DNA from: Odontocerum albicorne | Taxonomy: Eukaryota > Arthropoda > Insecta > Trichoptera > Odontoceridae | Direction: 5' to 3' | Assembly (NCBI GenBank): GCA_949825065.1 | Contig: OX463845.1 | Coordinates: 23,099,159-23,163,158, forward strand | Length of the DNA stretch: 64,000 nt | In this document: positions 38,201 to 46,824 of the stretch, piece by piece | How the letters are laid out: each line of letters starts with the position of its first letter | Position numbering within the stretch: position 1 is the first letter of the stretch | Program-made: the position numbers and the translations under genes | The notes under the pieces: generated by a model | What the model was told of the DNA's origin: nothing | The model's database searches: none | Seen by the model: the letters and a program-made list of their open reading frames with translations, nothing else

Positions 38201-41200
38201 ACTTCTGTTTCCTAGTTGATTAATAAAAATTTAAATGTAATATTTCATTCAGTTATTGATCATCAAATTAGGGGTTGTGTGAAAAATAGTTTGGCCTCTT
38301 AAGAATACTGTTCATATGTAACATATATATTGGGTGTTAACATAAGTTGTGTCCGTTTTTTCCAAATGAAGAGAACAAGAGGACACAAGAAAAAAAAATT
38401 ACAACAAATTAGTCAATAATGTATTCTCCTTCATTATTTACAACTTCTTGACAACGTTCTACAAGTTTTTCAATGTCTGTGTGATAAAAACCATCCGGTC
38501 TTGATTCGAGAAATTCGTCCAACCATGTCCGCAATTCGACATCATTATTGAAGGAAACGCCGCGCAAATTGTTCGAAAGCGACCGGAAAAAGTAGAAATC
38601 TGATGGCGCGAGGTCTGGAGAATATGGAGGGTGCGGCAGGACTTACCAACCAAGCGGTTGAATGGCATTTTTCGTAATGTTGGCGATATGAGGGCGGGCA
38701 TTATCGTGTTGCAGAATAACGCCATATCGCCGATCCGGCCTTTTTTGTTGAATTGCAATTTTGAGCCACCGCATTTGCAGAATGTATAGCTCCGCGTTGA
38801 CTATCTGATTGCGTTCGAGTATCTCGTAGTGGATGACGCCTTGCCAATCTCACCAGATGCAAATCATCGTCTTGCACGGATGCAAACCTTGTTTCGCTCT
38901 GGGCGTTGCTTGTTGACCATAACTCACCCATTCTTTCCGTTTCTTCATATTCACATAAAGGCACCATTTTTCATCACCAGTAATGATGCGGTAAAGGAAC
39001 CTTTGCTTGTAGCCATGTGTAGCTTGATCAAACCAGCAGAAATTGTCGAACGTTTATTTTTGTTGTTTTCACTCAAAACATGTGGAACCCAAGCGTCGAA
39101 CTTCTGGACTTTTCCCATTGATTTAAGATGGCGGTATACAGTCATGTGCCTACAATTCACCTGCTCAACCAATTCTACGGTGGTTTGAAGGGGATCTTCA
39201 TGAATAATATGGTTCAAGCAGTCCTCATCGAAGTCCACTGGTCGTCCGGAACGTTCCATGCCTTTCAGGTCGAAATTACTGTCTTTGAAATACAAAAACC
39301 ATCGACGAGCTGTCCTGTCATTCATAGCATCTGCACCGTACACTTCGCAAATATCGAGAGCAGCTTTGGCAGGTTTATTCCCTCGATTGAACGCGAACAG
39401 AAGGAGGTGTCGAAAATGCTCACTTTCATCTACTTGACATTCCATTTTGAAGGCTTGTAATCAAATAAAATAATATATGTAACGTAAAAGCAAACACAAT
39501 ATCTGTAGAGCAGAAAATTTTCTTTCGAATGACGTATAACCTTTACCATTTTGTTTTACTTTTGGTGCTCATTTTTAAATTTAGAAAAAAACGGACACAA
39601 CTTATGTTAACGCCTAATATAATATAATCGTTATTTTCATTCTAAAATACGAGTACTTGATATTAATTCCGTCATTATCGATACTCTTAAAGCTATTTTG
39701 AAAAAATAATACTTCTATAACTACTTAAAGCAGTATAGAATTCAAACAACTAACTAAAAATATAAATAATGCTTCTTTAGAACACTTTTAGGACAAAACG
39801 CACTAATTATAGGGTGTTTCTTAATAAACTGATCCTTCAAATAGTCACTATAATCCCAGTCTACTTCAGATCATAATTGAGTTGTTTTCTCCTGTAAAAT
39901 TACAAGGGAACCTTTTGAGACAGGTATTGTAATATACATCTTTTTTATTTACTTATAATCTCTCAATATTTCTATTTATGTAATGTATTATAGATATCTT
40001 TGAAAACAAATAATGAAACTATGTATGGACAGATCTTTTAAATTAAGTTAAAGATCCAAAATTGTTTCAAGGTCCCCTGGCCGACAGCCTGGAAAATAAA
40101 GTGTGCTTCCCCTATGAGCAAATTCCTAACTTCCCTCTCAGCACTGTAGAAGGACATGTGGGCCAACTTGTGTTCGGATATCTACAAAAAGTACCTGTTG
40201 TCTGCATGCAAGGCAGATTCCATTATTATGAAGGATACCCACTATGGAAGGTAGACAATGTGGATTATATTTATTTGTCTATTTCTATGATTTTTCCTAG
40301 ACATATTTTTTTCTTGAATCATTTATATGTATAAAATCATCATTATTTGAGATTTTTTATTTCTTTATTAGATTGTACCAATTTATATGTTCTATGATTA
40401 CAAATATTTTTTCAGTGTTGCATGCCTGTAAGGGTTATGAAATTATTAGGAATAACACATTTAATTGCAACTAATGCAGCTGGAGGATTGAATTCCAACT
40501 TCAAAATAGGAGACATTATGTTTGTTAAGGACCATATCAACCTCATGGGATTTGCTGGAAATAATCCACTACAAGGGCCTAATGATGAAAGATTTGGACC
40601 TCGTTTTCCCCCGATGAATCAAGCTTACAGTAGAGAACTTATGCAAGTTGCTAAAAAGGTTTGTTTTTCAAAACATTTTTGTTTCAATATTCTATACCCT
40701 TTAATTCGATTCATTAAATTAACATTTATCTAAAAAAAAACTAAAAAAATTGTTGATAAATAACTTATTAATTTATTTCTTTTGAAAATTTTAAAAGTTT
40801 CATTAATAAACTCACTTAAATGTACATTGTACAGCCTGACTAGTTTATAACCAAGTAGCAATCTCTTCCAACCAATAATACAAATGTTACTCAAATAATT
40901 GCCAAGCGCTGGCTGGAAGACTAAATTCTCATATATTATCAATATATCATATTTTTCAAGTAATTTTTACAAATTCTATAAAAGTAATCTTGATATATTC
41001 CAATGAAAATCCATTATGACGTTTTTTCAACATTTGCACATTCTGGCAAATAATATAAAATTTAAAAAGCATTTGGAACATCTATTATACAATAGAATGT
41101 CAAACATATACGAGTAGATAACAATATTTGGATGGAATTTTAAATGTTTATTTTTTTCTTGCAAAATTATGAAAAACAGAAAATAAACTGTACAAATAGT

Positions 41201-43349
41201 GTTTTACAGTTTTGAAAGAAAAAAACAGTTTAAAAAGATAGAGAAGAATGTTTTTAATCGCCAATTATAATCTGATTAATGTATTTTTGTCATCATTGAT
41301 CAATTTGACTCAATTTAATTTATTTTTTTTAGGTGGCAAAATCCTTGAACATAGATGATATAGTTCATGAAGGAGTGTACACATGTTTAGGAGGGCCAAA
41401 CTTTGAAACAGTATCTGAACTTAAAATGTTGCAAATGTTGGGTGTCGATGCTGTTGGTATGTCAACAGTGCATGAGGTAATTATTTGTACTATTTTTGCA
41501 TATTTACAGATAACTTAAGAAAAAAATTAAACACAAGCCATAGTTAAAAAGTTAAGCGTGTCAAATCAAAGAAAAAAAAACTACAATAAAAGTCAACTGC
41601 TTGCAAAGGGCACAAATAACACTTAAAATCTATTCTAAGTCCACTCAAATACAAATTGGAATCCAGACTATCTATGATTATTTTTATTACAATAAACTCG
41701 ACCACAAATATAAATAGCTTATAAAAAATTAGGAGGTATCAGGCGCACTGAGAGGGAAAGAAGAAAGACTAAAAAGAAAGTGTAGAATGCTTAGGGTGCC
41801 TTTTCAAGGGGATGAAGATGCCTTTTTAAGTGGAAGAGGATGTTTGAAACAGATTTTCTCTTTACTTATAGTGGTAGAAAAATGTAAGGCAAAAAATAAG
41901 ACACTGTATTGAATGTTTGTGGACTTGGAAAGAGCATATGACCGAGTGATGAGAGACAAGCTATGGAAATATTGAAGATGATAAGAGACAAGCTATGGGA
42001 ATATAAAATAAGATATAAATGTCAATTAATATGTGGTATTATGTCATTGTTTACTGACAGTAGAACATGTATTCGAGTGAACGATGCCCTGACAGAGTGG
42101 TTAAATAATTTAAAAAAAAGGTAAAGCAAGGATGTGTTATGTCACCCTGGTTGTTTAATATTTATATAGATTCATGTGTAAAGAAACTACATAAATTAAT
42201 GGGTGGCACATAAAAGTTGAATGGGAATGTATGCCGATTGCTACATACTGATGACATGGAAGTGTTAATTGAGAATGAGGATGAATTATAGAATCTGATA
42301 AGTAAATTATATGAAAGATGTGAAGATCTGTGAATGTATTTTGTGAAATCCAAAGTAGTGGTGATAGAAAAGTGTGAAAGGAAAGGTGAGCAATGAAAGA
42401 TTAAAGCAAATCAAGGAATTCTACTATATATTTAGGTAGTATTTTCTCAAATGGAAGTGTTACAAGAGATATTTAATGGCATGTAGCAGTAGGAAACAAA
42501 ATCAATGAGGCATTGAAACTTAATCAAAAACTGCTAAGATTTTAATCCACAACAGTGTTTTAGAATCAATTTTGATGTACTTGAGTGAAACGTAGATGTG
42601 GAAAAATACTGAAAGGTGCTGAAATAAATGCGTACATTCAGAAGAGCTCATGTGGCGACAATGTATGACAGAATACAAAAATAAGTTATTAAGGATCAAT
42701 TTGAACTTAAAACAGTATACTAGGTGAAAGAAAGAGCAATCTGAGATTGTTTGGGCATGTAGAATGAATGAATGAAAAAAGACTAATAAATCAAATATAC
42801 AGTGCCAATGTGAGTGGAAGGCGTTGTAGAGGAAGACCAAGAAAATTATGATTGGATCAAGTGAATGGTATTTTGAAAGAAGGAAATATAAAAAGTCAGA
42901 GCGATTATAGGAGTTGTATGAGTATGTAGAAGAGGCGCAAGATGTGTGGTGTGTTAGGTAAGTATGGTGCACTGTATTCTCTGCCTACCCTGATAGAGTA
43001 ACGGCATGGTGGTATCCACCATCATTGGTATTATACATTATATATTTTTATGCACATTATTTTTATTCATTATACATGATATTTTTATGCATAATTTGCA
43101 ATTATTACATAACTTAAAATAAAAATATCAAACATACAGGTCATCACAGCCAGGCATTGTGACATAGCAGTATTTGCCTTCAGCCTCATAACAAACTTGT
43201 GCAACATGGATTATGAGAGCTCAGCAGAAGCTAACCATGAAGAAGTTATGGATGTTGGAAAGCTCGCTCAAGCCACCCTTGCCAAGTTCGTATCTAAACT
43301 TGTGGAGCACATAACCAAAGATTCAAATCTAATAAATGATTTGTCATGA
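20148..43349 (+). CDS. PNP: Purine nucleoside phosphorylase, six-exon gene
   Basis: This enzyme splits purine nucleosides with phosphate into base and ribose-1-phosphate in cytosolic purine salvage. Exons: 20148-20254, 36884-36978, 40072-40250, 40416-40658, 41333-41476 and 43140-43349. All have AG/GT borders and matching phases; the sum is 978 nt, 325 residues and a stop. Family motifs are in order: IICGSGMG at 61-68 (phosphate site), GRFHYYEGY at 115-123, TNAAGGLN at 146-153, GPNFETVSE at 229-237, [10 protein letters not shown] at 245-254, ITN with N275 and ANHEEV with H289. An Asn at 275, where methylthioadenosine phosphorylase has Asp, marks PNP rather than MTAP. The protein is longer than the human enzyme (289) mainly by an N-terminal extension of about 35 residues. 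The first exon is assigned by promoter, phase and the YTYE junction, so it is slightly less certain. Intron 1 (16.6 kb) is filled with transposons. Confidence 0.93.
20385..20628. mobile_element. MITE with 9 bp target duplication
   Basis: The ends TCCCCGCGACACGTG and CACGTTTCGCGGGGA are inverted repeats with one mismatch in 15. TTATTTTAA flanks both sides (20376-20384, 20629-20637). There is no coding sequence. A 9 bp duplication fits Mutator-like elements, and an 8 bp reading would fit hAT. It lies 130 bp inside PNP intron 1. Confidence 0.8.
20640..21299. other. PNP intron 1, AT-rich, no feature recognised
   Basis: I see nothing bounded here; poly-T and poly-A runs only. Confidence 0.4.
21300..21545 (+). 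mobile_element. LINE 3' end fragment
   Basis: AGTATGATTGGATCGAGATT and AAAAGGAAATATAAAACGTC, then TGTACGAGAAGGTGTTTGAA and the terminus CTCCCTATCTCAACAGAG, ending GATGGTATGTATGTAC. Same family and same order as 42845-43010. Confidence 0.65.
21728..21935 (+). mobile_element. tRNA-derived SINE
   Basis: The head CAGCGGCCTATTTGGTAAGA and box B GCGGGCTTGATTCGCA are followed by the body TTGCCACATGGCAATAAG and the tail AAACGATACAATACAG. Same family as 1885 and 11083. Located in PNP intron 1. Confidence 0.85.
22132..22361. mobile_element. TA-flanked MITE, family A copy 2
   Basis: Left TGCCGAATTCGTAGTTCGGC and right GTCGGACTATGAATTCGGGC are inverted repeats beside TA. The internal sequence is collinear with the copy at 18049-18295. 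A badly degraded third relative may start near 24930 (AGGCCTAGGTTCATATTGTG). Confidence 0.72.
22370..23685. other. PNP intron 1, AT-rich, small tandem duplication
   Basis: The only structure noticed is TATAAACACCTGAGATGCTG plus GCCGAA, repeated directly at about 23609 and 23636. No gene is seen. Confidence 0.45.
23690..24240 (+). mobile_element. RTE (BovB-type) LINE fragment, reverse transcriptase C-terminal part
   Basis: Translation at 23773-24108 gives [36 protein letters not shown] and [18 protein letters not shown], then GRRNVG, typical of the domain after the reverse transcriptase palm in RTE elements. Downstream frames continue with [16 protein letters not shown]. No catalytic FADD region is present, so it is 5'-truncated. 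It differs clearly from the family at 61410. Confidence 0.8.
24241..26930. other. PNP intron 1, gene-free
   Basis: I recognised no exon or bounded element in 2.7 kb of mostly AT-rich DNA. A double octamer TACTCGTACGAGTA lies at 25374-25387 (see findings). A piece near 25190 (GGCGCCTGGGGCACCC) loosely resembles text near 28340 and 28580. Confidence 0.4.
26936..27185 (-). mobile_element. tRNA-derived SINE, reverse orientation
   Basis: Antisense tail GTATTGTATTGTATTACACA, the body TACTGTCATGTGGCAATGTC and the head GGGAATCGATCCAGCAACCT then CTTACCAACTGGGCCACG. Open frames crossing it on both strands are by-products. Confidence 0.82.
27698..27890 (-). mobile_element. tRNA-derived SINE, reverse orientation, with short head duplication
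   Basis: Tail TATTGTATAACACTTTCGTT, the body CTCGTAGCAATGTCTTCCAA and head pieces AACCCGCAACTTCCGGGTTG. The stretch GGAGACAAGCGTCTTACC occurs twice in tandem at the head end. Confidence 0.78.
28200..28833. other. PNP intron 1, unassigned repeat-like text
   Basis: CAGTGGTGGCCATAAGGTCG at 28212, followed by ATCGCGATCGACC, looks like a hAT-type end, and GCCCCTAGACAAATGTCTAG at 28583 is a short inverted word. No matching partner end was found, so no element is claimed. Confidence 0.3.
28834..30125 (-). mobile_element. Full-length mariner transposon, apparently intact
   Basis: The left end CGAGGGTGGTCCGATAAGTA and the right end, read inward on the other strand as CGAGAGCGGTCCGATAAGTA, differ at two of the first twenty positions. 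TA flanks both (28832-28833, 30126-30127). The 1292 bp element holds one uninterrupted transposase on the reverse strand. It sits in PNP intron 1, antisense to the gene. Near-identical ends and an open frame suggest a young insertion. Confidence 0.95.
28898..29947 (-). CDS. Mariner transposase, full length
   Basis: A 349-residue DD34D transposase that cuts and re-joins its own element at TA sites. The start is the ATG at 29947 (MEKEQYRSV); an upstream in-frame GTG is not preferred because the family begins at MEKxx. Paired N-terminal helix-turn-helix domains occupy roughly residues 1-110, with the linker WVPRLL at 119-124. The catalytic acids are D158 (TIDETW), D252 (HHDNAP) and D287 (YSPDLAPCD), with exactly 34 residues between the last two. 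No stop or frameshift is present, and the length matches the family. It resembles irritans-like mariners, but I do not assign a subfamily. Whether it is active cannot be seen from sequence. Confidence 0.95.
   Translation of the reverse strand: MEKEQYRSVIRFLFLKGKSRSEIKERLDAVYSDSFPSMATVKNWFNEFQRGRTSVFDEPRPGAPKTATTEDNVTKIHDLALADRRLKVREIAETVGISKDRVGHILHEVLGMRKLSARWVPRLLTPDNKRNRETTSEQCLTMFKRNPKEFLRRFVTIDETWIHWYTPETKEQSKQWTSPGERDPKKAKTVLSAGKVMVTVFWDSKGVIYIEFLEKGKMVTELYYAELLGQFDAALQKKRPHLAKKKVLFHHDNAPAYTSAVATAKLVELGYKLLPHPPYSPDLAPCDFFLFPNLKQSLAGQKFESNEEVIAATEAYFADLQKTYFSDGLKKLEHRWVKCIELKGDYVEK
30531..30695. repeat. Tandem array, 55 bp unit, three copies
   Basis: GTTTTCATTCACAGCTTACC starts at 30531, 30586 and 30641; units contain ATGGCTTACGTTTTATTTGA and differ by a base or two. 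Confidence 0.95.
30696..31605. other. PNP intron 1, gene-free
   Basis: No bounded feature was seen. Text near 31400-31600 may be a degraded 5' part of the LINE that follows. Confidence 0.4.
31852..33188 (-). mobile_element. Buster-like hAT element, decayed (hAT-D)
   Basis: The left end CAGCGTTCTTCAACCTGCGG and the right end read inward as CGCTGTTCTTCAGCCTGTGG are imperfect inverted repeats. The flanks are GCATAACT (31844-31851) and GCATAGCT (33189-33196), an 8 bp duplication with one later change. The reverse strand carries broken hAT transposase: [13 protein letters not shown] near 32690-32770, [19 protein letters not shown] near 32570-32620, and a C-terminal region near 32010-32240. The interrupted LINE reads on across it, which confirms the borders. 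Confidence 0.88.
33502..34021. mobile_element. hAT-type MITE inside a second repeat
   Basis: CAGGGGTCTCCAAACTACAG at the left and TTTGGAGACCCCTA at the right are inverted ends, and CTTTAAGG flanks both (33494-33501, 34022-34029). The surrounding text (GTTGCCGACCCATG at 33459 and GGTTGCCGACCGCTG at 34046) belongs to at least one other hAT-like repeat into which this one was inserted. It has no coding capacity. Confidence 0.85.
34548..34625 (+). mobile_element. SINE 3' fragment
   Basis: CTGGTTGGTTGGAAGATATT, then GCCGCCTGGAAATAATCC and a TAAATAAATAAAT tail: the sense 3' portion of the tRNA-derived SINE, attached to the end of the LINE remnant. Confidence 0.7.
34626..35159. other. PNP intron 1, repeat scrap near 34975
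   Basis: GGAGCTGCCTTTGAGTCGAC then AGTTAGCTGAC at 34979 matches the core of the duplicated unit at 58735 and 59007 (GCGAGCTGCCTTTGAGTCAA). Nothing else was recognised. Confidence 0.45.
35162..35357. mobile_element. Hairpin (foldback) MITE with long paired arms
   Basis: CAGTACCC beside TA (35160-35161) and GGGTACTG beside TA (35358-35359) close an element whose two halves pair almost throughout. GGCTAACTTCGGCTTTGTAG at about 35197 is complementary to CTACAAAGCCGAAGTTAGCC at about 35280, with GTCGTCTCTGTC and GACAGAGACGAC inside and AAGAAAGAGACT and AGTCTCTTTCTT outside. A bulge of about 8 bases is the main irregularity. Located in PNP intron 1. Confidence 0.92.
35360..36445. other. PNP intron 1, gene-free AT-rich stretch
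   Basis: I see nothing but AT-rich text. Confidence 0.4.
36450..36870 (-). mobile_element. RTE-like LINE fragment, reverse orientation
   Basis: The reverse strand translates to the conserved RTE post-palm region: [38 protein letters not shown] and IRLPIT. It ends 13 bases before PNP exon 2. The long open frames on the plus strand here are its shadow. Confidence 0.75.
36884..36978 (+). CDS. PNP: PNP exon 2 (phosphate-binding loop)
   Basis: Preceded by TTTTTCAG and ending in ATGG before GTAATT. Codes [16 protein letters not shown] and [12 protein letters not shown]. The GSG serine (residue 65) is the phosphate-binding residue of the family. Confidence 0.92.
37418..37580 (-). mobile_element. 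tRNA-derived SINE, reverse orientation, truncated
   Basis: TTTTATTACACTTTCGTTGT, ATGCCATATGATAATTTC, then GGAATTGAACCTATAACCT as a degraded B-box region. Located in PNP intron 2. Confidence 0.72.
37647..37947. mobile_element. hAT-type MITE
   Basis: CATAGTTTCTCAACCTCCAG at the left and AAAGGTGAGAAACAATG at the right are inverted ends, and GCTTACAT flanks both exactly (37639-37646, 37948-37955). The duplication has TA at its centre, as in the Buster branch of hAT. It is 301 bp, non-coding and lies in PNP intron 2. Confidence 0.9.
38330..39617 (-). mobile_element. Full-length mariner, transposase broken
   Basis: TTGGGTGTTAACATAAGTTG at the left and its counterpart, read inward as TTAGGCGTTAACATAAGTTG, form near-perfect inverted ends beside TA (38328-38329, 39618-39619). 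At 1288 bp it is complete in length. Located in PNP intron 2, antisense. Confidence 0.93.
38417..39445 (-). pseudogene. Mariner transposase pseudogene
   Basis: It starts at the ATG at 39445 with a helix-turn-helix region ([44 protein letters not shown]) and [11 protein letters not shown]. The frame breaks near 38951. Later frames contain LQHDNARPH (second catalytic Asp) and [15 protein letters not shown] (third), ending in [13 protein letters not shown] near 38440. At least one frameshift and one stop make it inactive. It is a different mariner lineage from 28898-29947. Confidence 0.9.
39620..40070. other. End of PNP intron 2, no feature
   Basis: AT-rich; TACGAGTA at 39648-39655 is the only notable word. 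Confidence 0.4.
40072..40250 (+). CDS. PNP: PNP exon 3
   Basis: Follows TTTCAAG and ends before GTAGAC. Codes [29 protein letters not shown] and [16 protein letters not shown]116, H118 and Y120 sit in the ribose/phosphate-binding loop. Confidence 0.97.
40416..40658 (+). CDS. PNP: PNP exon 4
   Basis: Follows TTTTTTCAG and ends before GTTTGT; exactly 81 codons in phase 0. Codes [40 protein letters not shown] and [20 protein letters not shown]. The TNAAGG loop binds phosphate and base. Confidence 0.97.
40659..41332. other. PNP intron 4 with SINE scrap
   Basis: Antisense SINE text lies at about 40820-40895 (TTGTACAGCCTGACTAGTTT, then AACCAAGTAGCAATCTCTTC). The rest is AT-rich, with TACGAGTA at 41109-41116. 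Confidence 0.5.
41333..41476 (+). CDS. PNP: PNP exon 5
   Basis: Follows TTTTTTTTAG and ends before GTAATT; 48 codons in phase 0. Codes [19 protein letters not shown] and [15 protein letters not shown]233 and M251 are at positions that contact base and ribose in the family. Confidence 0.97.
41730..43030 (+). mobile_element. RTE-like LINE, 5'-truncated and decayed
   Basis: Through many stops the plus strand reads [34 protein letters not shown] and a catalytic region degraded to LLHTDDMEV, then EDQEN. It ends in CTGCCTACCCTGATAGAG, then AACGGCATGGTGGTATCC. It is the longest copy of the family whose 3' ends litter the window, and it lies in PNP intron 5. The long reverse frame here is a shadow. 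Confidence 0.78.
43140..43349 (+). CDS. PNP: PNP exon 6 and stop codon
   Basis: Follows AACATACAG; ends LINDLS with TGA at 43347-43349. Codes [36 protein letters not shown] and a C-terminal helix. N275 and H289 are the PNP base-recognition positions. Confidence 0.97.
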   Translation, partial: VITARHCDIAVFAFSLITNLCNMDYESSAEANHEEVMDVGKLAQATLAKFVSKLVEHITKDSNLINDLS

Positions 43350-43418
43350 TTAATGTATTTTGATTATTTTTACTATACATAAAAAGTAAGTTAAAATATA
43401 CATTATATTATAAATTGT

Positions 43419-43495
43419 AAATAAAATTATATTATTTAATTATAATTTTACTGTCATAATTTTTTTCCATTATAAAATATTTGTAAGCGAATAAA
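43419..43495 (+). terminator. PNP polyadenylation signals
   Basis: AATAAA occurs at 43419-43424 and again at 43490-43495, 70 and 141 bases after the stop codon. Either could serve; the T-rich stretch at 43501-43517 after the second fits a downstream element. Confidence 0.55.
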
Positions 43496-44059
43496 GCAAA
43501 AATTATTTAGTTTTTTTAGTCCTTTTTATTAAATGTGTATTTTACAATGTATGTAATAAAAGAGATACAAACGAGAATGAACAAATTAGAAATAACTGTT
43601 CAGATTCAAATATTTCAGCAACCTATAAACACTACAATATGGATCAAGTACTCGTAGCTGGCCAAGAGGTGCACTGGTTTATTATAGAAGTAGGTGAAGA
43701 TTAACAAGAATTTAGTGATTTAGTTTTCGCATATCCTTGGATGAACTTTTCAACTTATACTATATATTAATGTTCTTGAATAATGGTCATAAACAGCTAG
43801 TACATTATTACAAGTTAACCCGTTGACAACCAAGCATTCCATAACGTGCCCGAGAAATTCTCACGCTATGACAATGTCATAATGTATATTTTTTTCTGAC
43901 TTACTCTGACGTCTACCGCAAAAACACTAAAGCTTAATGGTAAATTTTTAGTTTCGCAAGGATTCAAACAAAAAAAAAGAAATTTGTAATATTAAGATCG
44001 ATTTATTTACTCAATATTCAAAATAGCCGATAAAACACGCTCATACACATTTCTTAAAC

Positions 44060-44522
44060 TGGAAACATTAAGTGAAAACGAGTTATATAATGTATTAGGC
44101 GAGTCAGATGGTGGTGAATCTGAAGACGAAAGACTCTTCTATAGTGAGGATGAAGAAGAACCAGTTTCAGACAAAGATGCTTCAGATTTGGAAGATGAAT
44201 CGAGTGAAGGGAACATTTCAACTACCGGGCCAAGTAATGAAGAAGTAGTCACTGTCACAGATTCCACACTCGGCAGCTGGTGAATAGGTCAGGGACCTCC
44301 GACACTCTCCTCAGGCTACAAGGAAGAAACTCTCACTTTCCTTATAAAATCCGTGGCAATTCTAGTGGAAAAAAGTATGTTACCAGAAAATGTATAGTAC
44401 TAGTATATAAGGCCAAAGACATGAACAAGGAGTGTCGGTGGGAATGCAGGGTATGCCAGGTCTCCCTACATAATGAAGATTGCTTCATTGATTTCCATTG
44501 TAAAAATGATTTTTCCAAATAA
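44060..44522 (+). pseudogene. piggyBac transposase remnant, N- and C-terminal parts only
   Basis: 44070-44280 codes an acidic N-terminal region (GESEDERLFYSEDEEEPVSD) typical of piggyBac transposases. A stop follows at 44281. 44280-44522 then codes SHFPYKI, RKCIV and a cysteine-rich finger (WECRVCQVSLHNEDCF with FHCK). The whole DDD catalytic core (about 400 residues) is missing, so this is an internally deleted copy that could only move if supplied with transposase in trans. Confidence 0.8.
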
Positions 44523-44985
44523 TTGTGTTTTTTTTTATTTTATTTTATGTTTTTATTGTGTATTTTTTGCATTGGTGAATAAAAAAAAATTAAAATATAA
44601 TTGTATTTTAATTATTACTTCATTTTTTACTGCCTCCAGAAAAGTGAATCAAAATATATTTTTTAATTTCATATAAAAATATGAATTCAGCATTATTGTT
44701 GAGTAAATAAGTCTTTATTTTTCTCAAATCAGACTCCTGTGTGATTTCTTATAAGCATGATGTCATTTGACTAGAGAAATAGACAAAAACATGCTGGTTT
44801 GAGTGGTGAGTTTCAGTTTTAACATGGCGCACAGTATTCGGATTGACCAATCTAGTGGGACAAAATTATTTTTCATGTCATTTGACATTTTTATGTTACA
44901 TTTTAATAACTAGAGGCTTAGAAAATATAAACAAACGGTTTTTAATTTAATAATAGTTTTTTAATTTATCAAATACACCAAAATA

Positions 44986-45939
44986 CGAGGCATATCCAGA
45001 AAGTAAGTGTACTGAATTTTTGTAGGTTACAATTTTTTTTATTTAAACAAAAAAATTAAGTGGTTACCGTAGTACATATGTAAGCTATTTTTCGACATAG
45101 TCGCCATTCCTCTCAATGCAGGTGGTGAAGCGGGGTATCAACTTTTTGATGCCTTCTTCGAAGTAGTTTCCCGCCAACCCCTCCGTCCACTTCTCCACCT
45201 CCTCCTTTACCTCCTCGTCGGTTGAAAACCTTTTTCCACCCATGTGCAGCTTCAAGGAGGTAAAGAGATAGTAATCTGAAGGTGCTAGGTCAGGGGAATG
45301 CGCGGGATGGTTCAGGACATCCCATTTAAACGAGGCGAGCAGTTCCTTCGTGGCGTTGGCCGTGTGTGGTCTGGCATTGTCGTGCAGCAGGCAGACTCCC
45401 TTTGTCAGCATGCCTCTCCTCTTGTTCTGAATCGCCCGCCGCAATTTTTTTAGGGTCTCAGAGTATCTTGCAGAGTTGATGGTCTACCCTTGAAGCATAT
45501 ATTCAATTAAAATTATGCCTTGACAGTCCCAAAACACGGATGCCATGATTTTCTTGGCTGAAATTGTGGTTTTGAACTTTTTGGCGGAGGGTGAAGAGGT
45601 GTGACGCCACTGTTGAAACTGCCTTTTGGTTTCAGGCGTGTAGTGTGCAACCCAAGTTTCATCTCCAGTAACGATGGAGCGGAGAAATTCATCTCCATGG
45701 AGTTTGCAGCGCCTCAAAAACTCTTGCCCGGCATTATTTATTTCGCACTTGGCGGGAGATTGGATTGACATTTTTCACGAAACGTGTTGTCGCGTCAACA
45801 CTTCTCAACGTACTGACCTCGAACCGGTCTCGTTGCGGAGGGGAAGGGTCAGGCTACACGGAAGTGTAGCCAACATGTCGAAAATAAAATCCATCCGGTC
45901 GTGAGAGCCTCAGTACACTTATTTTCTGGATACGCCTAG
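44986..45939 (-). mobile_element. Internally deleted mariner inside the Transib
   Basis: CGAGGCATATCCAGAAAGTA at the left and, read inward, CTAGGCGTATCCAGAAAATA at the right are inverted ends beside TA (44984-44985, 45940-45941). At 954 bp it is about 340 bp short of a normal mariner; the lost part is the DNA-binding half. Confidence 0.9.
45085..45771 (-). pseudogene. Mariner transposase, catalytic half only
   Basis: Reads EFLRRCKLHGDEFLRSIVTG then DETWVAHYTPETK (first catalytic Asp), VFWDCQGIILIEY, a stop near 45484, then LLHDNARPHTAN (second) and [13 protein letters not shown] (third), ending RFTTCIERNGDYVEK. All three aspartates survive, but the N-terminal helix-turn-helix region is gone and a stop splits the frame. 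Confidence 0.9.
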
Positions 45940-46131
45940 TACATTGAGAATAAGACAAATTTAGAAACGTTAAAAACTTAATACTTATAACTTTGGAAAA
46001 AATATACAAAAATAACTTTTTTTTAATAGCATTGGAAAATCGCTTTCATACACATGTTTAACTTTTTTTGGTAATTTTCTAATAAGACTTATATACGGAT
46101 CAGAAGAAACTTATAAATATTTAAATAAATC

Positions 46132-46824
46132 TTAATTAGTCCTAACACGCCAAGTTTTTAAAGTGTGATGTTGCCTAATTTTTCTAATTTCTTTATTTTT
46201 GGCCTCCGATGCCTCTTCAGACATTTGTCCAATAGGAATCAAAGAAGAATCGATGATCTCAGCACCGTGCGTCAATATTTTGTGCAAGGCTGCAGGCATA
46301 TTGTACCACAAGTATAATGATATGTATAACATTTTTGTTTCCTTAGTGTAATTTTCAAATTTTGCTGTTCAAAATATCTGTTACAATTATGCTCTCTACT
46401 TCTGGATAACAGTTGTTTTTTCTCTTCTAAAACCCGATCATATGATTGATATTAATTGAAACCTCTTTCAGAAGCTTCCTGTTGGATATTTTTATACTAC
46501 GAGTATATACATTACCGTAATTTTTTTTGTATTGAACAATGCTAAAGCTTCTTCTGGGGAATAAGGATTTTGTATTAGAGTTGTTAAAATTTGTTTCTTT
46601 GCCTTTTTATAACTCGTTGCTCTTCTTGGTGATGCAGTCAACATTTCTTGTATTGAATTTGCCCCATCATGTCTACCACTGACTCGAACACTAACTGCAG
46701 CTTCATTTGTCAATTCTTCCTTCTCGTAGCTGGTAACCAAATCACGCACTTTTCTCCTTTTTGATTCGGATGAACATTCTCGAAATATTTTAGCTGTATG
46801 GCCTACCTTATTAATTGTCTGCAT
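46132..46824 (-). pseudogene. Transib-like (RAG1-related) transposase remnant
   Basis: Two pieces. The upstream one (46824-46492) reads KVGHTAKIFRECSSESKRRK and EALALFNTKK, an N-terminal-like region. The downstream one (46332-46132) reads LWYNMPAALHKILTHG and LIPIGQMSEEASEAKNKEIR, then HHTLKTWRVRT. The second resembles the C-terminal part of Transib transposases, where an EExxExxNK-type motif carries an acidic residue near the active site. The catalytic aspartates and several hundred residues are missing. The assignment rests on recall of the family and on the fitting ends and TGGCG duplication. Confidence 0.6.

Noticed and set aside
42162..42972. Long reverse-strand frames
   Set aside because: They mirror the decayed LINE read on the plus strand, which has family motifs.
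20148..43349. Methylthioadenosine phosphorylase instead of PNP
   Set aside because: ITN with Asn275 and the MDYES..ANHEEV block are PNP features; MTAP has Asp there.
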